From assembly GCA_947179155.2 (NCBI GenBank), contig OX359282.1, positions 16,818,510 to 16,882,509 on the forward strand: DNA of 64,000 nt, given 5' to 3'. The translations under genes were made by a program, and so were the position numbers. Origin of the DNA: Hedera helix (taxonomy: Eukaryota > Streptophyta > Magnoliopsida > Apiales > Araliaceae). The notes beneath the pieces were generated by a model that saw only the letters and a list, made by a program, of their open reading frames with translations, was not told the DNA's origin and did not search any database. This document shows, piece by piece, positions 33,067 to 46,337 of this stretch (its first letter is position 1; each line of letters opens with the position of its first letter).

Positions 33067-34875
33067 CTAAAAAAGATACGGATAGTTAGTCCTTATCTTT
33101 TCTTCAAGCTCCCATGTAGCTTCCTCAGCGTTGTGGTTCCTCCAAAGGACTTTGACAAAATGTATAACCTTATTTCGCAATTTCTGCTATTTCCTATCTA
33201 ATATCTGGACATGAACTTCTTCATATGATAAGTCTTTTTCAACTTGTATTGGCTCATAGGATATGACATGTTTGTAGTCTGGTTTGTATGGTCGCAACAC
33301 TGACACATGAAACATATTGTGAATATGTTCCAGTTCAGGAGGTAGAGCTATCTCGTACGCCACTTCACCCACTTTCTTCAATATCTCGAACGGTCCTATG
33401 AACCTCGGACTCAGTTTCCCCTTTTTTCTAAATCTGATCTTCCCTTTCCAGGGAGATACTTTCATGAACACAAAACTTTCCATTACGAAATCTCACTTCT
33501 GTCGATGCAGATCAGCGTATTTCTTCTGACGGTCTTGAGCTGCTACTAGCCGAGCTCTTATTACTTTGATAATTTCTACAGTCTGTTGAACCAATTTCGA
33601 CCCCAACAGTTGACGTTCTCCTACCTCATTCCAACATAGAGGTGTTTTACATTTTCTCCGATACAAGGCTTCATAAGGCGGCATGCCTATGCTTGTATAA
33701 TAACTATTGTTGTAAGAAAACTCAACTAATGGTAGATGGTCTTCCCAACTGCCCTTGAAATTCATCACACATGCTCTGAACATGTCTTCCAATGTTTGAA
33801 TTGTTCTCTCACTTTGCCCATCAGTCTGCGGATGATACGCAGTACTCATTCTCAGCTGTGTCCCTAATCTTTCTTGAAGACTCCTCCAAAATTTTGACGT
33901 GAAGCGCGGATCTCTGTCTGACACAATCAATACCGGCACTCTATGTCTTGACACTATTTCCTTGATGTACAGTTTAGCCAACTGATCCAAACTGAACTTA
34001 ATCTTGATCGGCAAAAAGTGCACTGACTTTGTTAGTCAATCCACAATCCCCCATATTGCGTCATATCCCTTCTGCGTTGCTGGAAGTCCTACCACAAAAT
34101 CCATTGTGATATGCTCCCATTTTCACTCAGGAATTTCTAACGGCTGTAATAATCCACTCGGTCTCTAATGTTCTGCCTTTACCCTTTGACAAGTTAGGTA
34201 TCGGCCGACACATTCTGCAACCTCCCTTTTCATATTCGGCCACCAAAAATGCTGACGTAGATCTTGATACATCTTCGTGCTACCCGGATTTATCGAGTAT
34301 CTTGTACTGTGAGCCTCTTGCATAATCTCCTCTTGTAATTCAGGCACTAGCGGTACCCAAACACGATTTTCAAACCTTAGCAATCCCATGCTATCAATTT
34401 TAAACTTGACCTCTTCCCCATCGGTCATCCTCTTTCTGATTCTGTCACATTCCTCATCTTTGTCTTGAGCCTCTTTTATCCTATCTAACAAGGTTGGGCT
34501 CGCTTCCACTTCTATTGACTCCTTTGGATTTCTCACCTCCAACTCCATTCAAGCCATCTCTTGAACCAATTGTTCTTGTTCTGTTAATATGAATAACTTC
34601 TCCCTGCTCTTTCTACTTAGAGCATCTGCTACTACGTTGGTCTTGCCGGGATGGTATAGAATTTCACAATCATAGTCTTTGATTAACTCTAACCATCTCC
34701 GCTGCCTCATGTTCAACTCTTTTTGTATGAAGATATACCTCAGACTCTTATGGTTTGTGGATATCTCACATTTTTCTCTATATAAATAATGTCTTTATAT
34801 CTTAAGGGCAAACACTACCGCTGCCAGCTCTAAGTCGTGGGTAGGGTATCCCTTATCATAATTCTTCAATTGTCT
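33067..34875 (-). pseudogene. Tekay-like pol remnant: RNase H, integrase, chromodomain
   Basis: Reading leftward: RNase H with GYPTHDLELAAVVFALK and HPGKTNVVADALSRK (34840-34610); the integrase HHCC domain with YSINPGSTKMYQDLRQHFWW and LTCQRVKAEH (34548-34165); the integrase core with DFVVGLP, SDRDPRFTS and the E of SERTIQTLEDMF (34100-33700); a GPFEILKKVGEVAYEIALP module; then a C-terminal chromodomain with VLWRNHNAEEATWELEEKI (33150-33080). Stops interrupt it at about 34825, 34550, 34160 and 33185. RT and protease are absent. Confidence 0.9.
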
Positions 34876-35425
34876 TTCGTTTTTCCGTGTCCACTTGATA
34901 TGGCACAAATCTCGCTAGATCATTGAACTTGGCGGCATATTCTGCTACCATTATGTTACCCTGTTTGAGTTCTAAAAATTTCACTTCCATCATTGTTTGA
35001 GTACTATTTGGAAAATAGTTTTCAAAGAATAACTCCTTAAAATGAGTCCACGAAACAATTCCTTCTCCTGCTCGATTTTTATTAGCCTTCCACCAATAAT
35101 TAGTCTCTCCCATCATCATGAAGGTGACAAATGTTGTCTTCTGTTCCTCCGCAATATGCGTAACTTCAAACACTTTCTCCATCTCTTTTATCCCCGTTTG
35201 AGCTTCGATCGGATCTATGGTTCCTCAAAACTCCGGTGGTCTTACTATTTTAAAGTCCTTAAAGCTCGCCAATTGATTTACCAGCGAACTTCCTACTGCT
35301 GGAGTTCAGTTTTGAATTGTTTTTGCTAATATATTAACAAAAATTTGCATCGGGTCTACCTAACCTCCTTTATTATTAACTGATCCTTCAGTTCTCGGGT
35401 TTCGGGGTTGTCTACGCTGCGGCAT
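34876..35425 (-). pseudogene. Tekay-like gag, truncated
   Basis: Begins at 35425 with MPQRRQPRNPR and has stops at about 35360, 35310 and 35225. The conserved capsid region (WWKANK, VSWTHFKELFFENYFP, KFLELKQGNMVAEYAAKF) matches the Retrotrans_gag family. It breaks off after VPYQVDTEKRK, where RNase H sequence begins in a different frame, so the zinc knuckle is lost. Confidence 0.85.
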
Positions 35426-38311
35426 TGCCTATTTTTAAAATAAAACTTACGTTATTATCTTACTTTTTGCCTATTACAACCATTCTTATAGCATTTACTA
35501 TTTAATGCTCATATTAATCACTTCATAGGATATAAACATTACGCATTTATATTTATACGCAAACAGTAGTGCCTTAGAACATTACATTCTAAGACATTCA
35601 TACATAAATGATCATATCCCATACTGACCACAAAAGTCGAGATTTATCCCAATCACCTATCCCATATACTTCCAGAGTTGGGATTTACAAATACATGATA
35701 TCTATGAATCCTCTTATTCACTTCTTCTTCCTTTTATATAACACATTTTACATTTCTTACCAAGGATCTTAATAACTCGAATGCCATCTTCTTCTTATGT
35801 TTCTTACACGTACTTGATTGCTAAGCCGTGTATCACTACTCTCTTTTAATTGTTCTTCATCTAGTAAAATTTGCTACCATGCTAACCCTTGTCGTTTATT
35901 CCTCCACATTTCCTTCATTAAGCTTATTCATATCCATCAACCTCTCTTCGTACTCTCGATACCTTCTCATGCTATTTATCAGCTTCTTCATTTCTTTTTC
36001 TCTCTGAAATTTCCATAGCTTTAAAACCTATACTCAATCCCTTCTCTGATAATCGTACTTAAACGATTCTCTTAGAATTTGATAACTATACTGCCACATA
36101 TACGATCATCCACCTTATGTTATTTCAGATCATAGCCTAATCATCGATGCCAAGCATTACTATATATTACAACCTACTAGTAATATTTAGAAAATAATAC
36201 TGGGTTGTACTCCATTTCTATTAATATCCTCAAATCCATGAGAACTCTTCAATCTCTATCTATGACCTACTCCTAACTTTCACCTCCTATTGTTCGTCAA
36301 ACTTACCACACAATATGAGTTCAGGAACTTACCACATCCATATGGTTTAAGAAACTTATCCTAGTTAGACCAACATCGTCCATTCGCTGAGGGGTTCCAC
36401 CATACGAATATGAGTCATGAACTTACCATACGTGTGAGTTTTAAGAACGCGCACCTACTTAACATCCTCTACCCATTCGATATACACATGAGAAAAGAAT
36501 CACCTTCTCAACATACATATAGCGAATAACGCGACACAAGATTTCAACGATTATCATTATAGGAAGCTAGGTGGTTATCAAACCAAACACAATCTCCTGC
36601 CCACACAACAAATTGGTCCACTCGGCCACTATATTACTATAGGAAGCTAAGTAGTTCTAAAAGCAAGCATAAATTCCCCGCCCATACAAGGAATCGTACA
36701 ACTCAGCCACTAATATGAGTCCTCAAATGAAATCAACAAACCTATAATTTCCTTTTTAAATTAATATGAATTCTCTTAATCCATATCTTAGCACATAACT
36801 CCTTACGAGTTCATCTTTTTAGATCATTTTACGATCTTATCATTATTCTTTCTACTACTTAACAATCTTATTGTAAGATGTCTTTTACCATTTTTTGACA
36901 TCTTCTTTCAGATATTGCTTATACGTAAATTAATTTCTTCTTTGCCTTTGAATTTCTCCAATTTCATTGATTCATTCCTCAAAAGCGTCTACTATTAGAT
37001 TCATCAATCGCCTATAAGGAATCATGGTCTATTTCCTTAACTTTCTTCCCTATTGTCTAGGGTATTCTTTCTTTAGAACTTTCTCTTGACATTTTCGTTT
37101 GGCATAATACGGTAGTATTATTACCTCTATATTGATTTTAGGCATATGATATTAATGCCAACACATAATTAATATTAAAACATATAAATTTTATTCACAT
37201 GTTATTCCTTGGTACGTAGTACCCCATCATTTATACCGATACGCCCTTTAAAGCATTCTTTTGCTTACTTTCCATATGCACAATTTATAAGTCCCATATC
37301 CTCAAATCGTTTGATAAACTAATTGCTATACCTCGATCTTCTCATTCACCCTACATTCCTTTAAACTTCCATTCTATCCTCCCATTGCACAATTAAATAA
37401 ATATTTTTATGCATCACATTAGCACCTAGTACCATACTTGTCCTTAGCACCATGCTAAATACTCAACATAACCCATGCTTAACTCTAAAGTTGGGATTTT
37501 CAAAATTTTATAACTTCTTTCAACATCCTTATAGATATGATTCAACTTACAGAGTAGAAAATCATCTGATTTTTAATCTTCTAAAAATATCATCCGTAAA
37601 CATAATTCTTCAAACATATTCTCCAAAGTCAAACTCCCAAAGATATATACTTCCAAAGTTAGACTCCTTAACATGCACTATTATCATTCCTATATAATTC
37701 TTCATCATACTTATGTCCTTCTACGATCATTCTATTCTTCCTCAATCTCTTTATCATTATCTGCTTTTATGATTGACTCCAAAAATCTTCTCATTCTTCT
37801 ATGATTCATTTAACTCTTCAACAACTTATTTGTTTAACCCATCATTTCATCTCTATTTACTCTGATCATCTTTACTACCATCGATCCATATAGATCAATC
37901 TTCTTAAGATATCCTTAATGTCCTTGAATCATTCCTTTATATCTTAACATCATTTCCTTCTATTATACCTTAGCCACATTTACAACTGATCACTTCTTCT
38001 TATCTATACTCCATAAATTTAATATCTCTCAATCCCTTTTCCCTTTTCTTCTTTCTTCTCTTCTAAATCATTGCTTAACCTTTCCTTCAAACTCACTTTC
38101 AGATCATCTTCTGAATTATCATATTCTCCGGATCGTCTTCCAAATCCTTATACTCTCACAATCTTAATCTAAAATCTTTTCTTACATGCACATAACTTTT
38201 TCTACTTAATGAATTTCCATCATCCATCTCATAAACTCTTTATGAGTTTTCTTATATTCTCTACGGTCATAATCCTAAGGTTTTTCCCTCACCTAAGGTT
38301 TTTAACCTACA
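35426..38311 (-). other. 2.9-kb untranslated leader of the Tekay-like element
   Basis: Between the primer-binding site and gag on the minus strand. No frame with a recognisable domain was found; it is pyrimidine-rich on the plus strand (many CTTC, TCTT and CATTC runs), hence purine-rich in the element's RNA. It could carry packaging signals or be foreign DNA captured by the element. Confidence 0.6.
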
Positions 38312-38323
38312 GCTCTGATACCA
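38312..38323 (-). promoter_or_regulatory. Tekay-like primer-binding site (initiator Met tRNA)
   Basis: Minus-strand TGGTATCAGAGC, an exact match to the usual tRNA-iMet primer site, three bases (GGT) inside the 5' LTR end at 38327. Confidence 0.93.
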
Positions 38324-39579
38324 ACCTGTGACGACCCCAAATCCGGGTTCTTTAATCTTGGGTTTGGTTCTCACTGTACAATACTTACTGACAATTAAAT
38401 ACATACATTACATTTAAACTTCGCGGAATACTACAGAAGGTTCCTTATAAAAAGGCTACACTTCCCAAGGTTTATTAACCTTAATCGTAACATTACATAT
38501 CTTAAGGGAAATACAAAAGATTTACAAAGGAATTACAAAATAGTAATTGAAATCTAGCATGCATCTACTAATCTACGCATTTGTTTTCCCCTTGCCTTTG
38601 TCTGGTTTAGAACATTTGGGCTTAGCTGAAATATAGTCATGATATAGCAAGAATGAGCAACTAAATGACTCAACAAGTTTATAAACAACAACATAAGATA
38701 TATCATGATGAAGGGAAATAACTTCAAGGTTTTCAATAATAATAATTATGAAAGATATCAAGAATCAAAGTTTAATATAAGAATGGATTGACTCCTTACT
38801 ACTGAGTGGTCTTTAATGACTATGAAATGCTACTAAGGTAGAACATACATACAATGTCTGACACCTTGTTAAAAACAACGGGACACTCGAGGTGATCAGT
38901 CATCTTATGTCCTATGTATATGCATAACATTTAGATTTCTTACTCAAATTCGGTTTCCCGACAAATAAAAATCCCTTTTAACTAGGGTTATTCATTCTCA
39001 GTCTTACTATATAAGAATCTGCACCAACAATTGGTTTGGATAAGCTTTTAAAATATTCAGTTCGAAGAATTTAAACATGCATTGTCTAGCCGAAACAATT
39101 AGCTTAGACATTCTTAAACAGTTCTTAAATTAATGAACTATAATATTTGTAAAAGCACTAAGTGCGAATACAATAACAAATAATGATGTTGAATAATTTT
39201 AGATAATTAATCCACTTTAAGCTCTGTCAAATAACTACGAGTGTAGATACTTGCTCAATAATAATTAAATTGCTCAATGTAATTACAATTGAAGAAAACT
39301 TGCAACAATAAATACAAGTTAGGGTTAATAAGAAACTTGCCTCGTGCGTCGTCTAAGGCTAGCCAATTTAATTTAATATTCCTTGAACGGATCTAACAAT
39401 TAATCAGTTTGATCTTAAATTAGTATCATATACGCATTCGTATGATAACCTTTATAACTTTTACGAACCACATAATTATATGATTATGGGTATATAAACA
39501 CATAGGAAATATTATCACTACTTGATAATATTTCAAACACAAAGAACCTATATTAATTATTTAATATAGTTCATATACC

Positions 39580-40283
39580 TATCTAATATTATTAACAATT
39601 TAATAATATTTTATTAGTCTTGTAATATTATTAATCATTTAATAATATTTTATTAGTCACTTAATATTATTAATCCTTTAATAATATTTTATTATTCTTC
39701 TAATATTATTAATCATTTAATAATATCTTACTATATTATTAATATTATTAATTATTTAATAATATTTTATTAATCTTATAATATTATTAATTATTTAATA
39801 ATATTTTATTCATATTTTAATATTATTAATCACTTAATAATATATATTTTTTTTAATATTATTAATTATTTAATAATATTTTATTAATCTTATAATATTA
39901 TGAATCATTTAATAATGTTTTATTCATCATCTAATATTATTAATCATTTTATAATATTTTTTTATTTTCTAATATTATTAATCATTTAATAATATTTTAT
40001 TAATCTTATAATATTATTAATTATTTAATAATATTGTATTCATTTTCTAATATTATTAATCACTTGATAATATTTTATTTATTATATAATATTATTTATC
40101 AATTAATAATATTTTATTCATTATCTAATATTATTAATCATTTAATAAAATTTTATTTATTTTCTAATATTATTAATCATTTAATAATATTTTATTAATC
40201 TTATAATATTATTAATTATTTAATAATATTTTATTCATTTTCTAATATTATTAATTATTTAATAATATTTTATTTATTATATT
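39580..40283. repeat. 39-bp tandem hairpin ladder, about 18 units (right LTR)
   Basis: Same unit as 30623-31247, with variant units such as a shortened one near 39840. Counted by eye. Confidence 0.9.
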
Positions 40284-41680
40284 ACCCTTTATTTATTACT
40301 TAATAAATAATTAGTTACTATCGCTTTTCATTTTAATTATTATTTAATATTAATTAAATAGTAATTAATCACCTTCATGACTTTTAATTATTATCTAATA
40401 TCTACATAATAAATAATTATATATTTTCTTTTTATTGGGTTCCAAATTAATTATATTAATTGGAAAATATTTTTACCCATTTTGGTCTTAAATGATTTGA
40501 ACCGACCCGTTCAAAACGAACCGACCAGACCCAAAATTAAAAAGATCCGTATGTGAACAGTGACGAGGGCCCCGACCCTACAAATAACAAAGGAACGAGG
40601 GCCCCGACCCTTGAGTGGCAGAATCTGCAAAATTGTCAATTTTCAGATTTTTCAATTTTTGCTTCTTTGATTATAACTAGAATAAAATGAAATCTATAAA
40701 TCCAAATGACCTCAATTGGTATCGATGGATTCGTATTTTATTAAACTACAATATTCCATCATTAGATCAAATTTTTGAAAGAGTTTTGGTTATGAAAAAT
40801 AGCCACAATGTGGGCTGTTTATACATTAGGTTATTAAAATGACATGTTTTGCGGTAAAATCCATAACTTCATTGTTTTTCCATATTTTTGAAAGCTTCAA
40901 GTTGGGCTTTCTTTAAAACTCATATATCTAACTTTCTAGCCATAAAAATCCAATTTCCAACTTGTACATTTTAAACTACAACCTTAAACATTACATGCTT
41001 CGTTAGGTTTTACCGGTAAAATTCCATATGAACATTTCTTACATTTTTATGCAATCCACACATACCAAAACATGATATAACCACATAAAACTATGAATAT
41101 ATATATATTACATAGTTAAAGACTTCAAGATCATCAAAACAAATTTTAATCGGTTAAAAATAGATTTTAACCGTTCAAAAGCTATCTAGACTACAAAAAT
41201 AAAATTTAAGAAGGTTAGAGCATTTTCAAACCTTTGATACTTGTGTGCTCTTCTCCTCCTTCTACCAAAGTATGTTGTGAAGCTAGTGGACATTCACCAA
41301 GCTCAACCTCTAGCCCTTTTACTCTGAACTTTCAAGTGTATTTTCTCTCTCTATCTCAAATGCTCTCTATTTTTCTTTCTAGGAATGCTTCAAATGAACT
41401 ATTCAACATCACCAAGGTTGTGGAGTGTCTTATTTATAGCCAAATGTTAATCATCCATTAGCTCTCTTAATTCACCAATGTTGGTGAATTTAAAGCTTAA
41501 TCTAGCTTACTATTGCATGGATGAACATTGTGATTGACTAGGGTTGTTGGCCAACCTTGTCATAGTGTAAATTAGAAGCAACATCAAAAACAAGCAACCC
41601 CCAAGTGGGCCCCCCTAAATTACTGAAAAATGGGATTTAATCACCCATTTTTGCTTTAATTTTAATGTTTTAATTTTTTT

Positions 41681-41715
<35 letters not shown>

Positions 41716-41728
41716 TTATATATATATT
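41681..41728. repeat. Compound (TA)n(CA)n(TA)n microsatellite
   Basis: TA units, about ten CA units, then TA units again, in the right Tekay-like LTR only. Confidence 0.93.
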
Positions 41729-42174
41729 GTTTGACTAATTTTGACTTCGTATTTAGTTCCACATTGGACTCTAGGATTAAATATATTGGGCTCATCCATT
41801 TAATTTGGTTGGGCTCAATTTAATTGACACATTGGGCTAGTATTTAAATAACTATGCTACCTTTAATTAAAATAAGCATTGAGTTTGTTTAATTAATTAC
41901 ATGGATTAAGGTTTAATTTAATTACTTAGGTTACTAGGTAAATTTAATTGAGCTAGTTTAACAACTCATTTGGATTTAAAATATAATCCAATTAGATTTG
42001 CTTTAGTTAATTATAACCTCCTGCTTCACTGCTTTAAATAAATATACACATGCACAAGTATATCTATTTAATTATCTAATGCACAATTAATTAGTATAAA
42101 TTTTTTAATTCATTGCTAATTATATAATAATTATAATTACAATGTTTAATGAAATTTGTGGTTATTACAATCCT

Positions 42175-43290
42175 CATCATGTATACAAACTCAGTAAAGC
42201 ACTTTATGTACTCAAATAAGCACCAAGGGCATGGTATGAAAGATTGAGCAAATATTTACCATCCAAAGGGTTTACAAGAGGTAAAATCGATTCTACATTA
42301 TTTATTAAACATGAAAATAAAGATATTATCATTGTTTAAATATATGTAGACGATATTATTTTTGGTGCCACTAATGCATCACTTTGTCAGTGGTTTTCTA
42401 AGTGTATGCACAAGGAATTCGACATGAGTTTAATGGGAGAGCTTAACTACTTTTTGGGACTACAAATCAAGAAAACAAAGGATGTCATCTATATTTATCA
42501 AACCAAGTACATAAAAGATCTACTAAAGAGGTTCGGATTTGATGAGTCAAATTCAAAGGCAACACCAATGAGTACCACAATCAAGCTTACCGCAGACAAT
42601 AAATGTATTGATGTAGAAATTACCAAATATCGAGGTATGATTGGGAGTTTAATATATCTGACTGCCTCACGACCTGATATTATGTATAGTTTTTGTCTTT
42701 GTGCACGATTTCAAGCAAAACCAAAAGAATCACACCAAAATACTGTTAAAAGAATATTTAAATATTTGTGTGGCACTATCAATATTGGTCTGTATTAGCC
42801 AATATGTGAGGATTTTGATCTAATAGGTTATTCAGATGCTTGACTATGCAGGTTGTCAAACTGATAGAAAAAGTACAAGTGGTGCTTGTACATTTTTGGG
42901 ACAAAGCCTAGTATCTTGGTACAGCAAAAAGCAAACCTCTGTTGCCCTATCAATGACAGAGGGTGAATATCTAGCTACAGGGAGTTGCTGCTCCCAAATT
43001 CTTTGGATGCGTCAAACTCTAATTGATTTTGATGCTATTTGTGATACAATGCCCATTTTATGTGATAACACGAGCACCATTGACATATCTAAAAATCCTG
43101 TCTTGCACTAACGTACAAAACACATTGAAGGTAGGCATCATTTTTAAGAGATAATGTATCAAAAGGATTAATTAAATTAGTCTTTGTTCCTACAGATCAC
43201 CAACTAGCTGATATATTTACCAAACCATTAGGTGAAGAAAGATTATGTACTTTAAGACGTGAACTTGGTATGTGTCTGATTTCATAATTC
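42175..43290 (+). pseudogene. Sirevirus B pol, second part: RT C-terminal half and RNase H
   Basis: Resumes directly after the Tekay insertion with HHVYKLSKALYVLK. RT catalytic motif YVDDIIFG near 42342, then FDMSLMGELNYFLGLQI and TASRPDIMYS. RNase H starts with a damaged YSDA at 42830 and has DRKSTSGACTFLG, SMTEGEY and DNTSTIDISKNP, then RTKHIEGRHHF and TDHQLADIFTKPLG to the stop near 43286. Stops at about 42217, 42338, 42796, 42841 and 43109. Confidence 0.9.
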
Positions 43291-43579
43291 TCTATAGTAC
43301 ATATCTGCATGGAAAACTTAATTTACGTGTTTGCATAAACATAATACACACTGTTACGTTAATATGATAACATAGAATTAAAGAATAATTTACGGTTCCT
43401 TAAACGAAATATCAACAGTCTTTGGAAATCGTGTTTTCTCTCTCTCTCTCCTTTGTCTATGTCAAAAACTGCACTCGGGTTTCTCTCTCATACTTTACTC
43501 TTCCTCTCCAAAACTAATCAAAACTTTTCTTTCAACGAAACCCTTCCTCTTCATCTTCAAAGTCATCAGTTGAGGAAAA

Positions 43580-45195
43580 ATGAAGACTCGGACTTCTAAG
43601 CGAATCAGAGAAGAAGAATCAAGAACCGGTGAAGACACCCCTGTCACCGTCAACTCGAGTTATCCAAAGAAACCAAGCCCGGGGACATCAACGGGATTCA
43701 AGCAGTCAAAGGGAAAAGCGAAAATGGCTATCCAATCTCCTGAAATTGGCTCTAAATTGGTAATACCCACCTCTCCCTCCTTAACTAGGAACTATTTTCG
43801 TGGAAATAATTTTGAGGCTCGGTTCCAAACTCACATTATGTCAAAACCTCTACTTTATGAGAAATCATTGGATTTATTTATTTATAAGCGATCCACACTA
43901 GAAGCACTGTTTGATTCCTGTGGTATTACTTCAATGATTTATCCTCCCACCACTGCTTACCCACAACTTGTTCAACAATTCTATGCAAATTTTGAACTAA
44001 AACAGGGAACATGTACTTCTCTCGTTAAAGGAAAATTGTTTGTGTTTTCTGATGAAGTTTAAGGGAGTATTCTGTCCATTCCTTTTACTGGGTCATGTCC
44101 TTTCACACTGAAAGGTGTAATGCAAGAACCCTTCTCCCCTATTACTCAACTTCAAACTGTCATGAATGATCCCTCTCTCACTAAAGTGGTCCTTCCCACT
44201 ACTATTGAGGTATCACCCATAGCAGTAGTCATTCATAAAATTGTACGCTCAAACTTGATGCCTCGCACTGGTGGTGGTGCTAATTTTATTTTTCACGATC
44301 TTGTTCTTGTCTCTACTATCATGAAAGGGCTGGAATTTAATTTAACTTCAATGATCATGCTACATATGGACAGTTGTGTCAAACAAAATAAGAAATGCTT
44401 CCATACGGCGGCCTTCTCACTAAAATCTTTCAATATTTTGGAATCTCTTTTGACACTGAGGCCTTTCTTCCACTCACTGACTCCGTTGATTTGGAGAATC
44501 TAAAGCAGTCTCACTTAACTCTCACTGATGGTCATTTTGTTCGACTTCCTAGAGAGAATTTACTTGACAATTCATCTCAGTTGCCACATTCCACTACCCT
44601 TCAATCTCCTGAGATCACTTATCCTCTTCAACAAATTCTTGCAAATCAAACCGAAATGAAGACTGACATGGCAGAGATGAAGTTTGCAATGAAGACTGGA
44701 CTGACGGAGCTTAAACAAAGGCTCAATGCACTCAAAACAAGGGAACATCCTGTCACTAATCAGGAGACTACTAATCTATTTAAACAAGTTGAAGATGAGT
44801 TTATCGATTTACAGGCTGGTTTTGAAGTTCAGAAAACTGCAATGGTGGCTGTGATGCAAAGGAAAATAAATAGGAATGCATGTCAACTTAGTTATGAGAT
44901 CAAATTTGTTAGCAATCAACTCGGAACGTTAGGATCCTTTGTTGCTCGTCGCTTTAATGACATTGGCCATTGCCAAGCTCATTCTACTGTTATAAATTGG
45001 CCTGTAATAAATTGGATCGCTGAATATGCTAGTGACTTTCTGGATTTATGCACTAATCCTAAAATTCATATTCCTCGTCCACCTCATTTTGCCCACGAAC
45101 TATCCTATGAGGAACAGATGGCCCGTGTCGTGCATCGCCCATACTTCACCCGTCGGGCAGAAAACAACGTTCTGCTTGTAGACCTTGATGATTGA
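43580..45195 (+). pseudogene. Sirevirus B extra 3' ORF (env-like position)
   Basis: Starts about 290 bp after pol with a basic, Ser/Thr/Pro-rich N-terminus (TSKRIREEE). Residues ~75-160 hold FEARFQTHIMSK and LVQQFYANFEL, which resemble the putative plant transposon protein domain also found in Sirevirus A's 3' ORF (LVREFYTNGTY). A stop at 44060 and a frameshift near 44400 break it into three pieces; the last (44395-45195) has Met/Lys/Glu heptads likely to form a coiled coil, then a C-terminal domain with HELSYEEQMARV. No membrane helix or signal peptide is evident. Function unknown. Confidence 0.7.
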
Positions 45196-45463
45196 TTCTC
45201 TAGTTCTATTATTTGCTTGGGTCTGTAATAATTCTACATACTACATTCTGCCTAAAGCTTATACTCTTGTTTAAACATATTGTGCTTACTTTGCATTCTA
45301 TTACTTGTGCTTATATTGATGGCCCATTGGCTCTCTTTTTCCTAATGACAAAGGGGGAGAAAAACATGATTGCGTGGTTTTGGGGGGAGTATTATTTTCA
45401 ATCATTACAGTTTACCTGATGCATGGTTTTAGGGGGAGTCTTATTTTCATGTGTCATCATCAT

Positions 45464-45478
45464 AAAAAAGGGGGAGAT
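45464..45478 (+). promoter_or_regulatory. Sirevirus B polypurine tract
   Basis: AAAAAAGGGGGAGAT directly before the 3' LTR. Earlier purine runs TAGGGGGAG (45430) and AAAGGGGGAGAAAA (45351) look like duplicate tracts, a layout often seen upstream of Sirevirus 3' LTRs. The 45196-45463 stretch holds nothing else. Confidence 0.88.
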
Positions 45479-46279
45479 TGTTGACTTGGTCACACTCTGA
45501 TTCTTGGTTTTGATGATAACATTATTTCAATTCTAAAACCTTGTTTATGTCTATTGTGATATGTGCAGCAGGTTGAAAGTAATGTCATGCAGCAAACTGA
45601 TATTGGCACTGGATTAAAGCTACAAATGGAAAGTCTTGTGAAGCTCTATCCCGAGTCTTTAGGTTTTCATGTAAGATCTTGGCTATGACTAATATTTCAA
45701 TTCAAAGCTCATTAGGTTTCATTCCATATTTAAAAAGAAATATGTTATAAATATATCCAAATCAAGTGTCACACTAAATTGCCAAGTCAGCCATCATGGA
45801 CATTCCATATTAGGATCAATAAGAATAATTAAGGGGATCTAAATTAAATTTGGTAATTAATTGACCTTTCTAAGATTGGAGAAATTATTAAATCAAGTCA
45901 TTAATACTTGATTGATTGACAATCAAGAGTTTCCATAAACAAATTGAATAAACCTAGTGTATTTTATGGTAATAGTACTGAGCTGATCTTTTGTTTCCAT
46001 AAAAGCTGACCTTGATTGCTAGAAACTTGCAACCATTTATGAAATGACTATTTCCTTGACCTACATTATGCTGAGGTGTCAAAAATATATTTCCAAGATT
46101 GTGCTTCAGAACATATATTATGGGAATCATAATTATATGGGAATAAAGCTACTTTAATTCGTGATCCTCTTTATCAATCACAGGTAATCACTGGAAAAAT
46201 CCCTTGAATAGTTACCATGTCCAAAAAGGTCAAACGGTAATTATTGTTATGGATCCTCCCTAACGGCTAGTTTTCAAAA

Positions 46280-46337
<58 letters not shown>

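Larger units (their letters stand above)
29388..42169 (-). mobile_element. Tekay-like chromovirus (Ty3/Gypsy), non-autonomous, inserted in Sirevirus B RT
   Basis: Very long LTRs (29388-33017 and 38327-42169) with TG...CA ends and target duplication ATCCT (29383-29387, 42170-42174). The minus orientation is fixed by a tRNA-Met primer site at 38312-38323 and a polypurine tract at 33018-33030. Pol order RNase H, integrase, chromodomain-like tail is Gypsy chromovirus. The end of gag, all of protease and the RT are missing, giving a gag-RNase H junction at 34875/34876. The clade (Tekay/Del) is inferred from LTR length, chromodomain and sequence style. Confidence 0.92.
38327..42169 (-). repeat. Tekay-like 5' LTR (right copy, 3843 bp)
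   Basis: Pairs with 29388-33017. By eye about 29 differences in the first ~620 aligned bases. Larger than its partner because of about two extra hairpin-ladder units and a block with a (TA)n(CA)n tract at 41681-41728 that the left LTR lacks. Confidence 0.92.
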
